Position numbers and translations under genes: made by a program
The notes under the pieces: model-generated
Told to the model about the DNA's origin: nothing
Database searches by the model: none
What the model saw: only the letters and a program-made list of their open reading frames with translations
Shown here: positions 24,702-32,330 of the stretch, piece after piece
Numbering within the stretch: the first letter of the stretch is position 1
Layout: each line of letters begins with the position of its first letter
Source of the DNA: Fimenecus sp964540535
GTDB taxonomy: Bacteria; Bacillota; Clostridia; Oscillospirales; Acutalibacteraceae
Direction of reading: 5' to 3'
Assembly: GCA_964540535.1 (NCBI GenBank)
Contig: CAZIMO010000007.1
Span: 56,888-120,887 of the forward strand
DNA: 64,000 nucleotides

Positions 24702-24917
24702 ATGGATTATACAAAACGACTTTACGATTTAAGAACTGATAACGATTACCGACAGGAAGATGTAGCAGAATATCTGCAAATAACAAAGCAGGCATACGGA
24801 ATGTATGAAAACGGCAAAAGAAACCTTTCAATTGACTGTCTTATCAAATTGAGCAAATTTTATAATGTTTCAACCGATTTCATACTGTGTTTAACCGACA
24901 ATCCCGGAATAAAATGA
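24702..24917 (+). CDS. Small XRE-family repressor
   Basis: 71 residues, essentially a lone Cro/C1 HTH: RLYDLRTDNDYRQEDVAEYLQITKQAYGMYENGKRNLS and KFYNVSTDFILCLTD. AGGAGGGG lies about ten bases before the ATG; the frame is open 32 codons upstream through the operators, but there is no ribosome site there. Adjacent palindromes make it the likely repressor of itself and of the divergent repeat protein. Confidence 0.85.
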   Translation: MDYTKRLYDLRTDNDYRQEDVAEYLQITKQAYGMYENGKRNLSIDCLIKLSKFYNVSTDFILCLTDNPGIK

Positions 24918-24953
24918 AAACTGACCTATGATTTCTCACAGGTCAGTTTTTTG
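24913..24953 (+). terminator. Terminator of the small XRE gene
   Basis: AAAACTGACCT pairs with AGGTCAGTTTT, followed by TTG. Confidence 0.7.
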
Positions 24954-24983
24954 TTTATTAACTTCAATGTCATTATAAGATTT

Positions 24984-25013
24984 ACGAAAAATCCCGACTG
25001 TTCTATGGGATTT
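24984..25013 (-). terminator. Terminator of the SOS/phage-like cassette
   Basis: AAAATCCC pairs with GGGATTTTT on the minus strand, 40 bases beyond the holin stop. Confidence 0.55.
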
Positions 25014-25054
25014 TCCGCAAATATATTTCTCAATATAGCATTGCAGCCCAGGCT

Positions 25055-25300
25055 TTACTCATCTTTTTTCAGTTGTTTGAAAACCTGGTTACCGTAGACC
25101 GCCGCGCCTGTAACCAGCACGCCCTGCACTACGCTTTCGGGCGAAAGTCCCATAATCGCTATTGAGCCTATAATACCAAATCCCAAAAGAATAAGCGGAA
25201 TATATTTATTCGGGATTTTTTCGGTATTTTTAATTATCATCCCAATGACATTAAGCACAGGGATAAGCAAAAGTGCGTTTTCTGTTATATATTCAAACAT
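25055..25300 (-). CDS. Phage-type holin
   Basis: 81 residues with two or three hydrophobic stretches (LLIPVLNVIGMII, YIPLILLGFGIIGSIAIMG, VVQGVLVTGAAVYG) and a charged tail KQLKKDE, the layout of Hol44/phage_holin-type proteins that release endolysin. The ATG at 25300 is the last three bases of gene-start element copy 2; there is no Shine-Dalgarno, and the element's small ORF stops one base before it. The frame is open to a GTG at 25330 giving MRILYRMAIR. Last gene of the cassette, directly after the GH25 lysin. Confidence 0.75.
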   Translation of the reverse strand: MFEYITENALLLIPVLNVIGMIIKNTEKIPNKYIPLILLGFGIIGSIAIMGLSPESVVQGVLVTGAAVYGNQVFKQLKKDE

Positions 25301-25403
25301 TCTAATCGCCATACGATACAGTATTCGCACAAAGTACCGTTAAAAACGGCTTTTTATGCGCGGTATCGCTCCTTTCATTGTATTTTTTCACACTATACTC
25401 CTT
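25298..25403 (-). repeat. Dispersed gene-start element, copy 2 (before holin)
   Basis: Fills the gap between the lysin stop and the holin ATG. Reading leftwards it has AAAGGAG, a GTG-started small ORF, CGATACC, GCATAAA, AAGCCG with a nearby CGG-TA-CTT complement, TTTGTGCG, TGTATCG and ATGGCGAT, ending in the holin ATG. Inner stem bases differ from copy 1 and copy 3 yet remain largely pairable, consistent with a conserved hairpin. Confidence 0.8.
25302..25391 (-). CDS. Small ORF within gene-start element, copy 2
   Basis: 29-residue frame starting GTG at 25391 with AAAGGAG seven bases upstream, ending FLTVLCANTVSYGD. Its TAG is separated from the holin ATG by one base, an arrangement that favours re-initiation. 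It starts right at the lysin stop codon. Confidence 0.4.
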   Translation of the reverse strand: MKKYNERSDTAHKKPFLTVLCANTVSYGD

Positions 25404-26265
25404 TTTTTATATCGTCACGGTGCACAAAGCCTGTCACATACTGACCGATAGGCTTGCGTTCTACATTTTTAACAGAATTTGTTATACGGTATCTCGCCTC
25501 AAAATAAATTCCGTCATAAATATAGTAAGTTCCGCTGATATAGTTTGAAACCTTATCAGTGTAAGCCGAAGAATAAAGTCTTGCATTGTTCAGCACGATT
25601 TTCTGCCCCGCGGCATAGCCGTGTTTGGGCGGTTCAGGCTCAATATCGGCACCGTAACCGTTAAGTCCGTTATATTTCATAATTGCAGGATAATTCTTGT
25701 ATGACTCGTCAAGGTCAACATTACCCTCAATACCGTCTACCCTTCCCTTTGATGACTTTTGCCATATTCCGTAAGGCTTATCAAAAGTGGGCTTGTCATT
25801 CCACTGCGCAAGCCAAATATCATATTTTTCAAAAATCTCATCGGTGAAATAGTTATCAAGCCAATTTTTATTTGCATAAATGCACACATAATAGCCATAG
25901 CTTTCCATTCTATCGCAAAAAGCCTTGGCAATTGCAGAAACCTTTTCCTTGCCCAATGCCGCCATTTTGCTGTATTCCATATCATAAGCAATGGGATATT
26001 CAAACTTTTTGCCTTTGAGCTTTGAATGGCAATGCTCGGCCTCTTCCACTGCCTGTTCGGGGGTCAGAGCGTAAGCAAAATGATAAGCGCCCACCGCAAT
26101 ACCTACCTTACGGGCGGCAGGATAGTTTGTTTTAAAATATAAATCAAAGCCGTCTGTGCCGTAAGTCGCGCGGAGCATTGCAAACTGAATTCCCGCATTA
26201 CGTACAAGTGACCAATTTATATCGCCCTGCCAGCGTGACACATCTATTCCTTTATAAACTGCCAT
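25393..26265 (-). CDS. GH25 lysozyme (endolysin) with C-terminal SH3-like domain
   Basis: 290 residues. GH25 muramidase domain (1-190): YKGIDVSRWQGDINW, FAMLRATYG, VGAYHFAYA, the catalytic pair in PIAYDMEYS, YYVCIYANKNWL and IWLAQWNDKP, then GIEGNVDLDE. The C-terminal part (about 215-290) reads YAAGQKIVLNNARLYSSAYTD and resembles a bacterial SH3 wall-binding module. No signal peptide, so export would need the downstream holin. Its ATG overlaps the fibre-gene stop by one base. Confidence 0.93.
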   Translation of the reverse strand: MAVYKGIDVSRWQGDINWSLVRNAGIQFAMLRATYGTDGFDLYFKTNYPAARKVGIAVGAYHFAYALTPEQAVEEAEHCHSKLKGKKFEYPIAYDMEYSKMAALGKEKVSAIAKAFCDRMESYGYYVCIYANKNWLDNYFTDEIFEKYDIWLAQWNDKPTFDKPYGIWQKSSKGRVDGIEGNVDLDESYKNYPAIMKYNGLNGYGADIEPEPPKHGYAAGQKIVLNNARLYSSAYTDKVSNYISGTYYIYDGIYFEARYRITNSVKNVERKPIGQYVTGFVHRDDIKKGV

Positions 26266-27788
26266 TATACACTACCTCCTAATAGAATAATTGCCTTTTC
26301 AAGGTTTTCAATTACTTTATTTATATCTTTGCTGTATTCACATTCTACTGCTGTACCTACCGCATCGCTGAATACAGTTGTTGTGGGATAAAAAGAAAAC
26401 GCATTTTCAACAACGCCTTCAGACGACGGTGTATATTCTTCAATTCCTTTGTATTCCTCATATTCCGTAGCAACAGTGCCGATTTCGATTTGAGCATTTA
26501 CAGGCGGTGTAACATTGCCGTACTGAACAATTATGAGATAATGCTCATTATCAGCCATATTCAAATAAAATTTGCCTTTTTTCATACCCTTGTAAGCTAC
26601 AAAATTGCAGTTTGCATCATAGCTGTATGGGAAATAGCTTACATCATCAGTCAATGAAAAATGATAAGCTGTGTTAGGCTTAACGGGAATATAGCTAACT
26701 GTTCTAATGCTCGTTGAATTTGAAGTTTTTTCACCTGTCGATGAATTTATCGCTCCAAGCTCCCACTGACCGTCGAACAAATTCTTACCGCAGATTTCAA
26801 CCTTTGTTGCTGACAAATCCATATGCGGTGTGTATTCGGTTGCCGTTTTGCCAAGCTCAAGCTGGATATTCTTGAATGTTGCCGTATCGTCTGCACTGTT
26901 TGGATAAGAAGTGCTTGAATAAAACATCAGCGTCTTACAGTCGCCTTTCAGAGTAAAGGTCAGAGCCTTTCGCTCGCCGCGCTCAATAAGTCCCAACTGC
27001 TCATTGTTATTTGTGTTGTTGATTATTAAACAGGTTGTATCGTCGGTATCGGTTGATTCAATATCGGCAGTGAGCGTATATGCTTCGCCTGCCCGCAAAG
27101 TTTCGTTAAGATTTACCGCGATGTAATGATTGTTAACTTTCACATCGCCGTTATTCCACAAGTTTTTTTGATTTATTTTTATGCTCATGGGATGTTCAAC
27201 AGGCGAAATATCATCTATCGTGACAATATTACCTTTTGCTCTGCCTTTAACGGAGTTAGCAAAGCTTCTTGCGGCAAAATCCTCTGAAATTCCGCCGGTT
27301 TCGCCCTTATCTCCTTTATCTCCTTTGTCGCCTTTATCTCCCTTATCACCTTTAAAAGTACCGAGTCTGATAGCTTCAAGCAAGGAATTGATTGAAAAAA
27401 CGTTGACCTTGCAAAGGTAGTTGTCTGTGTCGGGAGAATAATCGAATGAAAGACAAAATTTAGGAGATTTAATTACCTGCTGAGTATTTCCGTCACCGTC
27501 AATACTCACAATATTAAACCAACACTCCACGCCCTTTAAAGCGCTCATCTCTGCCGGAACGGAATAGGTAACCATATTATTGTCGCTGTCAAGCTCAAGA
27601 AATTCAGTTCGCACCTTTGTTCCCATAAGAGATCGGTATTCAATATAATAGCGGTAATCCCCCATAAAATCCTCGCTGATATTGAATTGCAGCACCGTAG
27701 CATTGTGTTCCCACATTACCCCTGCATTAGCATTATATTCATCCTTGCTGTTCGGGGTTATATCAATAGAAATGATTTTATTTGCCAT
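26265..27788 (-). CDS. Phage-like fibre/baseplate protein with collagen-like segment
   Basis: 507 residues. The N-terminal 140 residues look like a baseplate/receptor-binding attachment domain (NATVLQFNISEDFMGDYRYYIEYRS). Residues 145-163 are five GDK triplets followed by GETGG, a collagen-like trimeric stalk. The remainder contains carbohydrate-binding-type beta modules (LWNNGDVKVNNHYIAVNL, YTPHMDLSATKVEICGKNLFDG, repeated KTATEY/TVATEY phrases). Upstream and downstream genes are a small helical protein and an endolysin, so the fibre would be made together with lysis functions. Confidence 0.75.
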   Translation of the reverse strand: MANKIISIDITPNSKDEYNANAGVMWEHNATVLQFNISEDFMGDYRYYIEYRSLMGTKVRTEFLELDSDNNMVTYSVPAEMSALKGVECWFNIVSIDGDGNTQQVIKSPKFCLSFDYSPDTDNYLCKVNVFSINSLLEAIRLGTFKGDKGDKGDKGDKGDKGETGGISEDFAARSFANSVKGRAKGNIVTIDDISPVEHPMSIKINQKNLWNNGDVKVNNHYIAVNLNETLRAGEAYTLTADIESTDTDDTTCLIINNTNNNEQLGLIERGERKALTFTLKGDCKTLMFYSSTSYPNSADDTATFKNIQLELGKTATEYTPHMDLSATKVEICGKNLFDGQWELGAINSSTGEKTSNSTSIRTVSYIPVKPNTAYHFSLTDDVSYFPYSYDANCNFVAYKGMKKGKFYLNMADNEHYLIIVQYGNVTPPVNAQIEIGTVATEYEEYKGIEEYTPSSEGVVENAFSFYPTTTVFSDAVGTAVECEYSKDINKVIENLEKAIILLGGSV

Positions 27789-28032
27789 TTGCGTCTCCTC
27801 TATAATAATTCTTTAAAACCCGTGATGTTTCTTCAAGTTCTTCTTTTATCTGATAAAAAACTCTCCGATTAGATTTCAAACGGGTTTCAGCTTCAAAATC
27901 CCCCGATTTTTGCGCTTTTTTAATTTCTGTATTGCAGTTGTCAATAAAATACTGTTGTAATGCAATATGCTTTTCGTATTCAAGTCCCAAATCATAGAGG
28001 GACTTATTTTCAATTTTCTGCTTTTCTGACAT
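27778..28032 (-). CDS. Small helical protein of the phage-like cassette
   Basis: 84 residues from ATG at 28032, overlapping both neighbours. All-helical, charged: SLYDLGLEYEKHIALQQYFI and RVFYQIKEELEETSRVLKNYY. No family recognised. It shares length and the pattern (S/T)L--LG--Y near the N-terminus and an R--R-I---L--YY-like end with the 79-residue SOS-box protein at 48698-48937, suggesting a distant relationship. Confidence 0.65.
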   Translation of the reverse strand: MSEKQKIENKSLYDLGLEYEKHIALQQYFIDNCNTEIKKAQKSGDFEAETRLKSNRRVFYQIKEELEETSRVLKNYYRGDANGK

Positions 28033-28402
28033 ATTCAAGTAATCCCTCCGCCGATGCAGGAACAGAAATGCTGTCATAAAGCCAAACATATTTAAGCGAG
28101 TTTTTGAGCTTTTGCTTTGCACTGTTTAGAGAGCGGTAGAATGTTGAACGGGGAATTCGGTATTTTTCTTGAAATTCCGCAGCAGACGCCCTGTCGCACA
28201 AATGTTCTCTCACAATTTTCCTTTCAAAATCTGTAAGCTCATTTTGCAGTACCTGCCTTACAATATCCACAATTTTCTGTTGCCTGCTATACAAAATAAA
28301 GCTTACTCCCTTTTGAATACTTTCCTTATCTGCAATTTCAAGATTTTCGGTGAGATAAAAATATTCATCAACTGTTAAAGCTTTAATTTTCTCGTCATAC
28401 AT
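28010..28402 (-). CDS. Sigma-70 region 4-like regulator
   Basis: 130 residues. The C-terminal half has a sigma-factor/phage-regulator HTH: ELTDFERKIVREHLCDRASAAEFQEKYRIPRSTFYRSLNSAKQKLKNSL. The N-terminal 60 residues are helical without a clear region 2. It is the first gene behind an SOS-box promoter and could activate the following genes or serve as a local transcription factor, as UviA/TcdR-type sigma factors do for toxins and bacteriocins; that analogy is inference. AAGGAGG is 11 bases before the ATG. Confidence 0.7.
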   Translation of the reverse strand: MYDEKIKALTVDEYFYLTENLEIADKESIQKGVSFILYSRQQKIVDIVRQVLQNELTDFERKIVREHLCDRASAAEFQEKYRIPRSTFYRSLNSAKQKLKNSLKYVWLYDSISVPASAEGLLEYVRKAEN

Positions 28403-28446
28403 CTTATAAATCCTCCTTATTTCAAGCTTATTCTGAATATTCAGCG

Positions 28447-28486
28447 AAAAATAAAAACGCTCAGCTCAAAAAAGCCTGCGTTTTAT
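28447..28486 (-). terminator. Leader hairpin with T-run (possible attenuator)
   Basis: Between the SOS promoter and the sigma-like gene, AAAACGC and GCGTTTT flank an inner CAG-GCT/AGCTG helix, followed by TATTTTT. This has intrinsic-terminator shape within the 5' leader, so the operon may need antitermination beyond LexA release. Confidence 0.5.
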
Positions 28487-28491
28487 ATTTT

Positions 28492-28547
28492 AGAACATTT
28501 GTTCGTCTTGCAATTACTATTGTAGCAGTAAAAAACAGGGTTGTCAA
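28492..28547 (-). promoter_or_regulatory. SOS-controlled promoter of the phage-like cassette
   Basis: Minus-strand TTGACA (542-547), 17-base spacer and TACAAT (519-524). Immediately downstream, over the expected start site, is CGAACAAATGTTCT (28492-28505), matching the Gram-positive LexA box CGAAC-N4-GTTCG at all but the last base. Confidence 0.8.
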
Positions 28548-28607
28548 TAGAATAATATAAAAAAATACTTCTTCTTTTAATTTGCAAAAATAAAGCTTAT
28601 TAAACAA

Positions 28608-28640
28608 AAAAACGGAAGCCCTTTAGGACTTCCGTTAAAA
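28608..28640 (-). terminator. Terminator of the LPDTG protein gene
   Basis: AACGGAAGTCCT pairs with AGGGCTTCCGTT (minus strand), followed by seven T. Confidence 0.8.
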
Positions 28641-28668
28641 TTATAAATTATGAAATTATGTAAAAGAA

Positions 28669-29649
28669 TTATTCAGCGTCTTCGCTCTTTTTTCTTGTCA
28701 TAACAAGTGCTGCACCTGCTGCAAGCGCTACTGCTGCAACTGCAAATACTGTTGTGTCGCCTGTATCGGGAAGCATTGAGCCGTCATCGCTGCCCCAAAG
28801 ATTGTCGTCACCGTTATCATCGCCCCAAAGATTGTCGTCACCGGGATCTGTAGGACTTGATGGCTCATCGTTGCCGCCGCCGAAAATTGTGTCGAAAATT
28901 GAACCAAGAACACCGAGAACCGTATCAAAAATACCGCTCAAGCTGCCCAAGATACCGCTGCTGTTATCATCGTCAACAGGAAGCTTACCGTCATCAATGC
29001 TGCCGTCGGGCTTACCAACATATCCGTCTGAATTAATATCTGTCTTGATGAGATCCTCAACACCCCAGAGAACCTGGTTAGCAACGTCACTGCCGGTTGC
29101 TTTTACAGCTGCGGAAAATGCTGACATAAATGTATCTCTGTCAATTTCGCCCTTAAGCAAAGTTCCGCCGATTGCAGAAACAGTTGAAGCGATTGATGAA
29201 GCATCTGTTGTAGCTCTGCCGAGAAGAAGCGCATAATATGCAGTCCATCCCTCAACATCCGTTGCGCTAACAGGCTTTTTGTCAGCGCCGATATATCCGT
29301 CGCCGTCAAGATCTTCGCCTGCAACATCTTCAGGATTGCTGCCATTAGTTTCTTCTATCTTCTTCATAGCAGCAGCAACAAGTGAATCTAAATCAGCGCC
29401 CTGTGATTTTGCCTCTGCGATAGCTTTAAACAAAGATGTCAGCATAACACTTTCATCTGCAGGGGTATTTGCCGTAATGGCATCTAATTTTGCATCATCG
29501 TCCATCTCTTCGTCAAGAAGAATCTCTGTGTAATAAGCTGTCCAATCATCAGCGTTTGCATCGGGCGCCGGAGCTTCTGCCGCAAAAGCGCAAACAGTCA
29601 TACTGAGAATCATTGCAAGAGAAAGAATTACTGCAAGAATCTTTTTCAT
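28669..29649 (-). CDS. Sortase-anchored secreted protein with EF-hand/dockerin-like loops
   Basis: 326 residues. Signal peptide KKILAVILSLAMILSMTVCAFA (start ATG 29649, GGAAA upstream; longer in-frame start lacks a ribosome site). Two related halves share (A/E)WTAYY and LLDEE/LLGRA phrases, each near an acidic calcium-loop-like motif: DLDGDGYIGADKK and DINSDGYVGKPD. Then a Gly/Asp-rich linker with repeated DDNLWG, a C-terminal LPDTG sorting motif, a hydrophobic span and RKKSEDAE. Such proteins are covalently attached to peptidoglycan by sortase. Function is unknown. Confidence 0.78.
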   Translation of the reverse strand: MKKILAVILSLAMILSMTVCAFAAEAPAPDANADDWTAYYTEILLDEEMDDDAKLDAITANTPADESVMLTSLFKAIAEAKSQGADLDSLVAAAMKKIEETNGSNPEDVAGEDLDGDGYIGADKKPVSATDVEGWTAYYALLLGRATTDASSIASTVSAIGGTLLKGEIDRDTFMSAFSAAVKATGSDVANQVLWGVEDLIKTDINSDGYVGKPDGSIDDGKLPVDDDNSSGILGSLSGIFDTVLGVLGSIFDTIFGGGNDEPSSPTDPGDDNLWGDDNGDDNLWGSDDGSMLPDTGDTTVFAVAAVALAAGAALVMTRKKSEDAE

Positions 29650-29797
29650 AATTATCATTTCCTTCCATATTGTATGAAAAAAGTTATGGTATTCCACCAC
29701 TATTCTCGTACATTATACATCACTCCCTAAAAAAAGTCAACCGCGTTTTAAAATTTTTTCGTTTATATTGCAAATAATACGAACGGAGGTGAATTAT

Positions 29798-29989
29798 ATG
29801 TTTTTCAAAAAGCAAAATAAAGCAGAAAAAGCGCTGCGCACAAGACGAAAGCTTAAAAAAATGAATGAAGAAATCAGCGAAATATGGAACGGAATATCGG
29901 CAGACGACATCAGCTCCGATGTTGGCGGCTGGTACACGGGAAATCCGCAGGGTTTTGAAGTACCCGAACAAGACGCAGACGATCTTTAA
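29798..29989 (+). CDS. Small hypothetical protein, basic head and acidic tail
   Basis: 63 residues from ATG at 29798 (CGGAGGTG upstream). The first 25 residues are Lys/Arg-rich helix (FKKQNKAEKALRTRRKLKKM), the rest ends GWYTGNPQGFEVPEQDADDL. No family recognised. Good ribosome site and codon pattern support it as real. It precedes the rimP operon promoter. Confidence 0.6.
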   Translation: MFFKKQNKAEKALRTRRKLKKMNEEISEIWNGISADDISSDVGGWYTGNPQGFEVPEQDADDL

Positions 29990-30041
29990 AAAAGATAAAA
30001 AATTTATATATATTTATTGTATACAAATTTATGAAAAATAC

Positions 30042-30070
30042 TTGATTTTATATAAATGTTGTGTTATTAT
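30042..30070 (+). promoter_or_regulatory. Promoter of the rimP-nusA-infB operon
   Basis: TTGATT (42-47), 17-base spacer, TATTAT (65-70). Confidence 0.65.
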
Positions 30071-30075
30071 TTTTT

Positions 30076-30130
30076 ACGGTAAAAATATCCGTTTTATCAA
30101 GAGAGTGGGGCGACCCGCTCTCTTGAGCTT
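30076..30130 (+). ncRNA. Structured 5' leader of rimP
   Basis: CAAGAGAGTGGG (98-109) and CCCGCTCTCTTG (114-125) form a 12-bp stem (one G-U) capped by a GCGA tetraloop of the GNRA type. A smaller ACGG/CCGT hairpin with trailing T lies before it (76-95). A structured rimP leader is known in bacteria, but whether this matches that class needs a covariance search. Confidence 0.5.
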
Positions 30131-30178
30131 ATAAGGACATTTTTATTATTACAATTTAATATTTACAGGAGGTTTTTT

Positions 30179-30658
30179 ATGAAGAAAAACACCGCCGCAG
30201 TTGTGTGGGATATTGCAAAGCCTATCGCAGACGAATTAGGTCTTATTCTTTGGGATGTTAAATTCTTAAAAGAGGGCGCGCGCTGGTATCTTCGCATTAC
30301 TATTGACAAGGAGGAGGGTGTCAGCATTGACGACTGCGTTAATATGCACCATGCTATTGACGGTCCTCTTGATGAAGCCGACCCGATTGAGCAGGCATAC
30401 AATTTGCAAGTTCAATCTCCCGGTATTGAAAGAGAATTGTGCCGTGATTTTCACTATGAGGCATATCTCGGCGAAAAAATTCAAATCAGACTTATTAAAG
30501 CATTCGAGGGTCAGCGCGAATACAAGGGTATTCTCACAGACTATGACAAAGAAGGCGTAACTATCGCTCTGAACGACGAAACAGAGCTTAATGTTAAATA
30601 TAAAGAAGCGTCTTGGATAAAGGCAGACGATTTTGGAGGTTTTACGGAAAATGAATAA
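30179..30658 (+). CDS. rimP: Ribosome maturation factor
   Basis: 159 residues. N-terminal alpha/beta domain with ELGLILWDVKFLKEGARWYLRITIDKEEGVSIDDCVNMHHAID and the LQVQSPGIERELCRDFHY signature, then an SH3-like C-terminal domain ending in the ALNDETELNVKYKEASWIKA strands. Needed for 30S subunit maturation. AGGAGG is seven bases upstream; it heads the operon and overlaps nusA by eight bases. Confidence 0.95.
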   Translation: MKKNTAAVVWDIAKPIADELGLILWDVKFLKEGARWYLRITIDKEEGVSIDDCVNMHHAIDGPLDEADPIEQAYNLQVQSPGIERELCRDFHYEAYLGEKIQIRLIKAFEGQREYKGILTDYDKEGVTIALNDETELNVKYKEASWIKADDFGGFTENE

Positions 30659-31700
30659 AGAATTTTTTGAAGCGGTTACGCTGATGGAAAAAGAAAAAGG
30701 TATTCAAGCTGAATATCTTTATGACAAAATCAGCGAAGCGATTATTAAGGCAGTAAGAAAAGACTATAATAACAAAGATGTTGTTGCCTGCGAGATCAAC
30801 GCAGAAGCACAGACTATAAGAGTTTATCTTCACCTTAACATTGTTGATGAGATTACAGACTGGGATACAGACATTCTTCTTATCGACGCTGTTGAATACC
30901 GCGCAGACGCAAAGGTAGGCGAAACTCTTGAAATTGACCTTGACACAATGAAATTCGGCAGAATTGCCGCGCAAACAGCAAAGCATGTTATCCGTCAAGG
31001 TATTAAAGACGCAGAGCGAGGTCAGGTAATCCGTGACTTCCAGTCAAAAACACAGGATCTGGTTACTGCAAAAGTAAGCAGAATTGACCCCATCAACGGC
31101 AATGTTACTCTTGAAATCGGCAAAGGAACAGCAGTTCTTCCAAAAGGCGAGCAGGTTCCCGGCGAAACCTTTACCGAGGGCGAGCTTACAAAGGTTTATA
31201 TCAGCGATGTTAAAGAAACCGAAAAAGGACCTCGCATTATGATTTCAAGAACACATTCGGGTCTTGTAAAAAGACTTTTTGAACAGGAAGTTCCCGAAAT
31301 TTATGACGGTATTGTTTCAATTCATTCAGTATCGCGCGAGGCAGGCATACGCACAAAAATGGCTGTAAGCTCAAAAGACGCAGATGTTGATCCAATCGGC
31401 GCTTGCATCGGTCAGCGCGGCGCGCGTGTAAATAATATTGTTGAAACGCTCGGCGGCGAAAAGATTGATATTGTTAAATACAGCGACGACCCGAAAGAAT
31501 TTGTTGCGGCTTCGCTTGCTCCTGCAAATGTATTAAGCGTAGAAATCATTGACGCAGACGCAAAATCCTGCCAGGTTACAGTTCCCGATCACCAGCTTTC
31601 TCTTGCAATCGGCAACAAGGGCTTAAACGCAAAGCTCGCCGCAAAGCTTACAGGCTGGAAAATCGACATCAAGCCCGAAAGCGGCTTTTATGAGGGATAA
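30651..31700 (+). CDS. nusA: Transcription termination/antitermination factor NusA
   Basis: 349 residues: N-terminal RNA-polymerase-binding domain (1-125), S1 domain (about 130-200, KVSRIDPINGNVTLEIG), then KH1/KH2 (VSREAGIRTKMAVSS, IGACIGQRGARVNNIVETLGGEKIDIV, SLAIGNKGLNAKLAAKLTGWKIDI). It lacks the acidic C-terminal repeats, as usual in Gram-positives. GGAGG about 11 bases before ATG 30651 supports this start. Confidence 0.96.
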   Translation: MNKEFFEAVTLMEKEKGIQAEYLYDKISEAIIKAVRKDYNNKDVVACEINAEAQTIRVYLHLNIVDEITDWDTDILLIDAVEYRADAKVGETLEIDLDTMKFGRIAAQTAKHVIRQGIKDAERGQVIRDFQSKTQDLVTAKVSRIDPINGNVTLEIGKGTAVLPKGEQVPGETFTEGELTKVYISDVKETEKGPRIMISRTHSGLVKRLFEQEVPEIYDGIVSIHSVSREAGIRTKMAVSSKDADVDPIGACIGQRGARVNNIVETLGGEKIDIVKYSDDPKEFVAASLAPANVLSVEIIDADAKSCQVTVPDHQLSLAIGNKGLNAKLAAKLTGWKIDIKPESGFYEG

Positions 31701-31739
31701 ATTGCCCATCATATAATAATACTTACGAGGTGAAAAGGT

Positions 31740-32003
31740 TTGAAACAGAAAAAAATTCCTATGCGGCGCTGTTGCGGTTGCAACGAGCAAAAGCCTAAAA
31801 AAGAGCTTATACGAGTTGTACGCAGTGCAGAGGGCGAAATCAGTCTTGACCTTACAGGAAAGGCTTCCGGCAGAGGCGCATATATCTGTAATAACCTTGA
31901 ATGCCTTAAAAAAGCCAGAAAATCACGCAGAATTGACCGCACCTTTGAAATAACAATTCCAGACGAGATTTATGACAAAATGGAGGAAGAAATCAGCAAA
32001 TGA
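31740..32003 (+). CDS. rnpM: RNase P modulator RnpM (YlxR family)
   Basis: 87 residues, TTG start with GAGGTG upstream. Signatures PMRRCCGCNEQKPKKELIRVV and KASGRGAYICNNLECLKKA match the YlxR family, an RNA-binding protein shown in Bacillus to modulate RNase P. Overlaps the next gene by four bases. Confidence 0.92.
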   Translation: MKQKKIPMRRCCGCNEQKPKKELIRVVRSAEGEISLDLTGKASGRGAYICNNLECLKKARKSRRIDRTFEITIPDEIYDKMEEEISK

Positions 32004-32314
32004 TAACAGACAGCTTAAAAGGCATTTTAGGAATTTGCCGCAAAGCAGGCAAAATGTCAATAGGTCACGATGCCGCAGTTTCTTCCGTAAAAAAACGCAA
32101 ATCATTTTTATGTATTACCTGCTGTGACGCATCTGAAAGGCTGAAAAAAGAAATTGCAGATGAATGCGCATTTCAAGGCCGTAATATTCCTTATATTGAC
32201 GCAGATTTTAATATGCAGGAGTTATCTCTTTGCATCGGCACGAAAGCAGGCGTTATTTCAATAGACGAACGCGGATTTGCAGATAAGCTTAATTCGATTT
32301 TAAGAAAGAACTGA
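32000..32314 (+). CDS. L7Ae/L30e-family ribosomal protein YlxQ
   Basis: 104 residues with the L7Ae-like RNA-binding fold: ILGICRKAGKMSIGHDAAVSSVKKRKSFLCITCCDAS and LCIGTKAGVISIDERGFA. Located in its conserved position between rnpM and infB; probably a kink-turn RNA binder. Confidence 0.88.
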   Translation: MITDSLKGILGICRKAGKMSIGHDAAVSSVKKRKSFLCITCCDASERLKKEIADECAFQGRNIPYIDADFNMQELSLCIGTKAGVISIDERGFADKLNSILRKN

Positions 32315-32330
32315 AACGGAGGTTATGAAT

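Noticed and set aside
26265..28402. A complete prophage
   Set aside because: No integrase, terminase, portal, capsid or attachment repeats are visible; only a small fibre/lysis cassette is present.
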